A stretch of 64,000 bases of DNA from Sanguinoderma infundibulare (Eukaryota; Basidiomycota; Agaricomycetes; Polyporales; Polyporaceae). The DNA is taken from NCBI GenBank assembly GCA_032821775.1, contig JAVLRN010000010.1, positions 1,984,001-2,048,000 on the forward strand, in the 5' to 3' direction. A program made the translations under genes and the position numbers. Below, piece by piece: positions 62,170 to 64,000 of this stretch. Position 1 is the first letter of the stretch; every line of letters starts with the position of its first letter. Under the pieces are notes generated by a model. That model did not search any database and was not told where the DNA came from. It worked only from the letters and a program-made list of their open reading frames with translations.

Positions 62170-64000
62170 ATAGGAATCAAGCGGTGCTCTTACAAATCCT
62201 GAACAAAGTGAGAGCTTTGGTCCTCAAGTAACTATGATGTTAACGACTGAATATAAAAGTACACAGGTCGCCAAAGCACGCAGCTCGCGCAACCAGTAAA
62301 ATAGAGAGGGAGTGAGCCACCTCAGCCTGTGATTTCCTAAAGGGTTTGAGAGGTTTTCTTGATTCTCTGGATCTCTCCGCGGCGTACCATAGGAACCCCG
62401 GAGCGGGATGGTCACCATCGGAAGAGAGGCTGAGCAGGTGCCATTGCCAAATCTGGCCACTCATTCTCACAATGTTCAGGCACTCCATGTGCTTATTTGG
62501 GAAGCTGGACCATCTCGGCTGAGCATGTGGTATTTCCAAATCTGGCCACTCATCCTCACAAAATTTGGATGCTCGAGCAGTTTACGTTCGGCGTTCGATT
62601 TCAGTCTTCCGTTATCACTTATGCTTATCGAGTCCTTCCAACAGCAAGCCATGACAGAAGTCCTATCGGATTTTTTAAGGAAGGTGATTAAGGTACGGAT
62701 GGGAGCGGGGATGGCGGTTGTGACAAAGGTTCATCAGGATTTGCGCAAACTAAGAATGCTGGTGGTGACATGAATTTCAAGCGATGCGTCTTGAGCAGGG
62801 TCGGGGCCCGCCATTTTCCAGTAGCCGGTATCCTTTCCAAAGGATAGGGAAAAGCAACATATCAACATTGTGTAGAATATCGAGGCAAGAAAACATTGGG
62901 TTAGCATTTTATGAGCATGTTCCTGGCCAGCAACTCGGGCTGTGCTTGCCATGACGCGGTCTTACATGTGCGATCTTGTCCCATCAGCTGAAAAGCCGGA
63001 GACGGTCACTCGCGGCGCATGCGAAGAGGGGCTGGAGCCTAGGAGAGGTACCTAGGATGATGTTCGCCAGGAATAGGGCGCTCGCGGGATGCATCCACGA
63101 TCGCATTCTGCAACTGCAATACTTATGAGAGAAGAAGCCGGTAACAATTGCACCCGCACATGGACATGTCTGCGACGCGACCAAAAGGATGAAAGCGCGA
63201 CCCAGATGTGTACATGAAGAAGAGGACTTGGGAGGAAAGAAGGGGAACGGGCAGTGGGAAGCGCAGGGGATGGAGGTGTGTCATAATGGAGGTGTGTCGT
63301 AGAGTGGAGTAAAGCACGAATGAGATACTGACATCATCGAGCCAACTGGCTGTTACATCACAGGAAAACGGGTGGAACTCTCTTCCACCGCACGTCTGAC
63401 AGACTCATCCGGATACGAGGGTTCACGTGGAGCATGCCCCGGATGATTTCATTCAGGCCCAGCGAGATCGAATGGACCTCAAGGAGGTACCTTGGATTGC
63501 GAACAAACGCAGCGTAGTTGGGCTCGGTCAGGGATGCGCTCGGCCAAGGAACAGTGCTGCTGACCAGGTGGAGGAGGATGATGCCAAGGGCCCAGATGTC
63601 GCTGTCCACCGAGCTCGGGGTGTGGCTGTCCGCCAAACTCCAGTGCTGGCTGGCCCTCATGTCAAGAAGCTCTGCGAGAGTGCTGGTGGGCCTGCAGATG
63701 GGAACTAGGATCGGGAAGAGACTGTCCAGGTGACATGTACGCTCGTGTACCATGCCTGGCGCTGTAGCACTTGCTCCGACTGGCAAGCCCGAAGTCTGCA
63801 TGGAAGACCTCCATGGCACCTTCACTGCTAAGCAGGATGTTCTCAGGCTTGAGATCACGGTGGTAGATGCCAGCCCTGTGCAGGTCTCTCACTGCGTCAA
63901 CGATCCCGAGAAACAACGCCTCGAGATGCTGGTCGTCAGTGATGGGGCCTTTCATCTTGAGTTGTTTCCAGAGGCTACGGCCGTGACAGAGGTCCATGAC
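62170..64000 (-). repeat. Right copy of the kinase-bearing repeat, inverted relative to 31867-33552
   Basis: Read on the minus strand it follows the same order as the left copy: kinase, GGCGGGCCCCGACCCTG (62794-62810), then the block ending at ATTCCTATTTCC near 62170. It contains extra sequence (about 62830-63340) not matched on the left. It runs off the window end, so its outer border is unknown. Confidence 0.85.
63358..64000 (-). CDS. Ran1-like Ser/Thr kinase, partial, better-preserved copy
   Basis: Entering from beyond the window end, the minus strand encodes LCHGRSLWKQLKMKGPITD, the catalytic loop YHRDLKPENILL, DFGLASRS and GTRAYMSP, then (in another frame) SDIWALGIILLHLVSSTVPW and IIRGMLHVNPRIRMSL. 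HRD, K, N and DFG are all present, unlike the copy at 31867. The frame change between YMSP and the F-helix could be a 49-bp intron (GTACATG...CTGCAG), but splicing it removes the YMSP segment, so activity is uncertain. Ran1/Pat1-type kinases control the switch from growth to meiosis in yeast; whether this one has such a role is unknown. The glycine loop lies outside the window. Confidence 0.65.

Noticed and set aside
31867..63997. Starship-type giant element
   Set aside because: No DUF3435-type tyrosine recombinase was seen; the only transposase is KDZ-type, so that name would be wrong.

Overview
The window looks like genomic DNA of a basidiomycete, most likely an Agaricomycete (possibly Polyporales). 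The evidence is many short GT-AG introns (about 48-112 bp, mostly 50-75), HET-domain genes, a casein-kinase-1-like gene with altered catalytic motifs, a KDZ-type transposase with a CxC2-like cysteine cluster, and basidiomycete-type LTR retrotransposons. I saw no tRNA, rRNA or CRISPR. The species assignment is inference; the gene models are my own splicing of the sequence.

Layout. 1-2.9 kb: 3' end of a decayed Ty3/gypsy chromovirus and its LTR. 3.0-5.9 kb: an unidentified three-exon gene with an in-frame 57-bp duplication, then a CK1-like kinase gene. 6.5-12.1 kb: two paralogous HET-domain genes in tandem on the minus strand. 12-14.7 kb: no gene I can defend. 14.7-18.2 kb: two minus-strand genes of unknown function, one with a C-terminal membrane anchor. 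18.8-21.1 kb: a seven-exon PIF1-type DNA helicase. 21.4-22.8 kb: a seven-exon NOSIP-type zinc-finger/RING gene. 23.3-27.8 kb: a third HET gene that runs in frame into a duplicated copy of NOSIP lacking only exon 1. The predicted product is a 1371-residue HET-NOSIP chimera with every splice site and exon length of the NOSIP part preserved. This is the most striking feature of the window.

From about 28 kb to the end the window is repeat-rich. It holds palindrome and minisatellite clusters, relics of a Ran1-like kinase and an ABCC transporter, a KDZ transposase gene (minus strand, 34.6-38.6 kb), and three multi-exon plus-strand genes of the kind found next to transposons (40.5-43.2, 43.4-46.9 and 59.1-61.7 kb). 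A very young 11.7-kb Ty3/gypsy-type element (47367-59112) is inserted a few bases upstream of the start codon of the third gene. Two inverted copies of a kinase-bearing repeat (31.9-33.55 kb forward, 62.17-64.0 kb reverse) flank this block. They may be arms of one large transposon or two independent copies of a dispersed repeat.

How the genes may work together. Three HET proteins share an N-terminal HET domain and a repeated, unnamed C-terminal module (one, one and three copies), so this is a small expanding non-self-recognition family. One member appears to have acquired NOSIP zinc-finger and RING sequence, which would connect HET recognition to ubiquitin-type activity. The right half reads as a nest for mobile elements.
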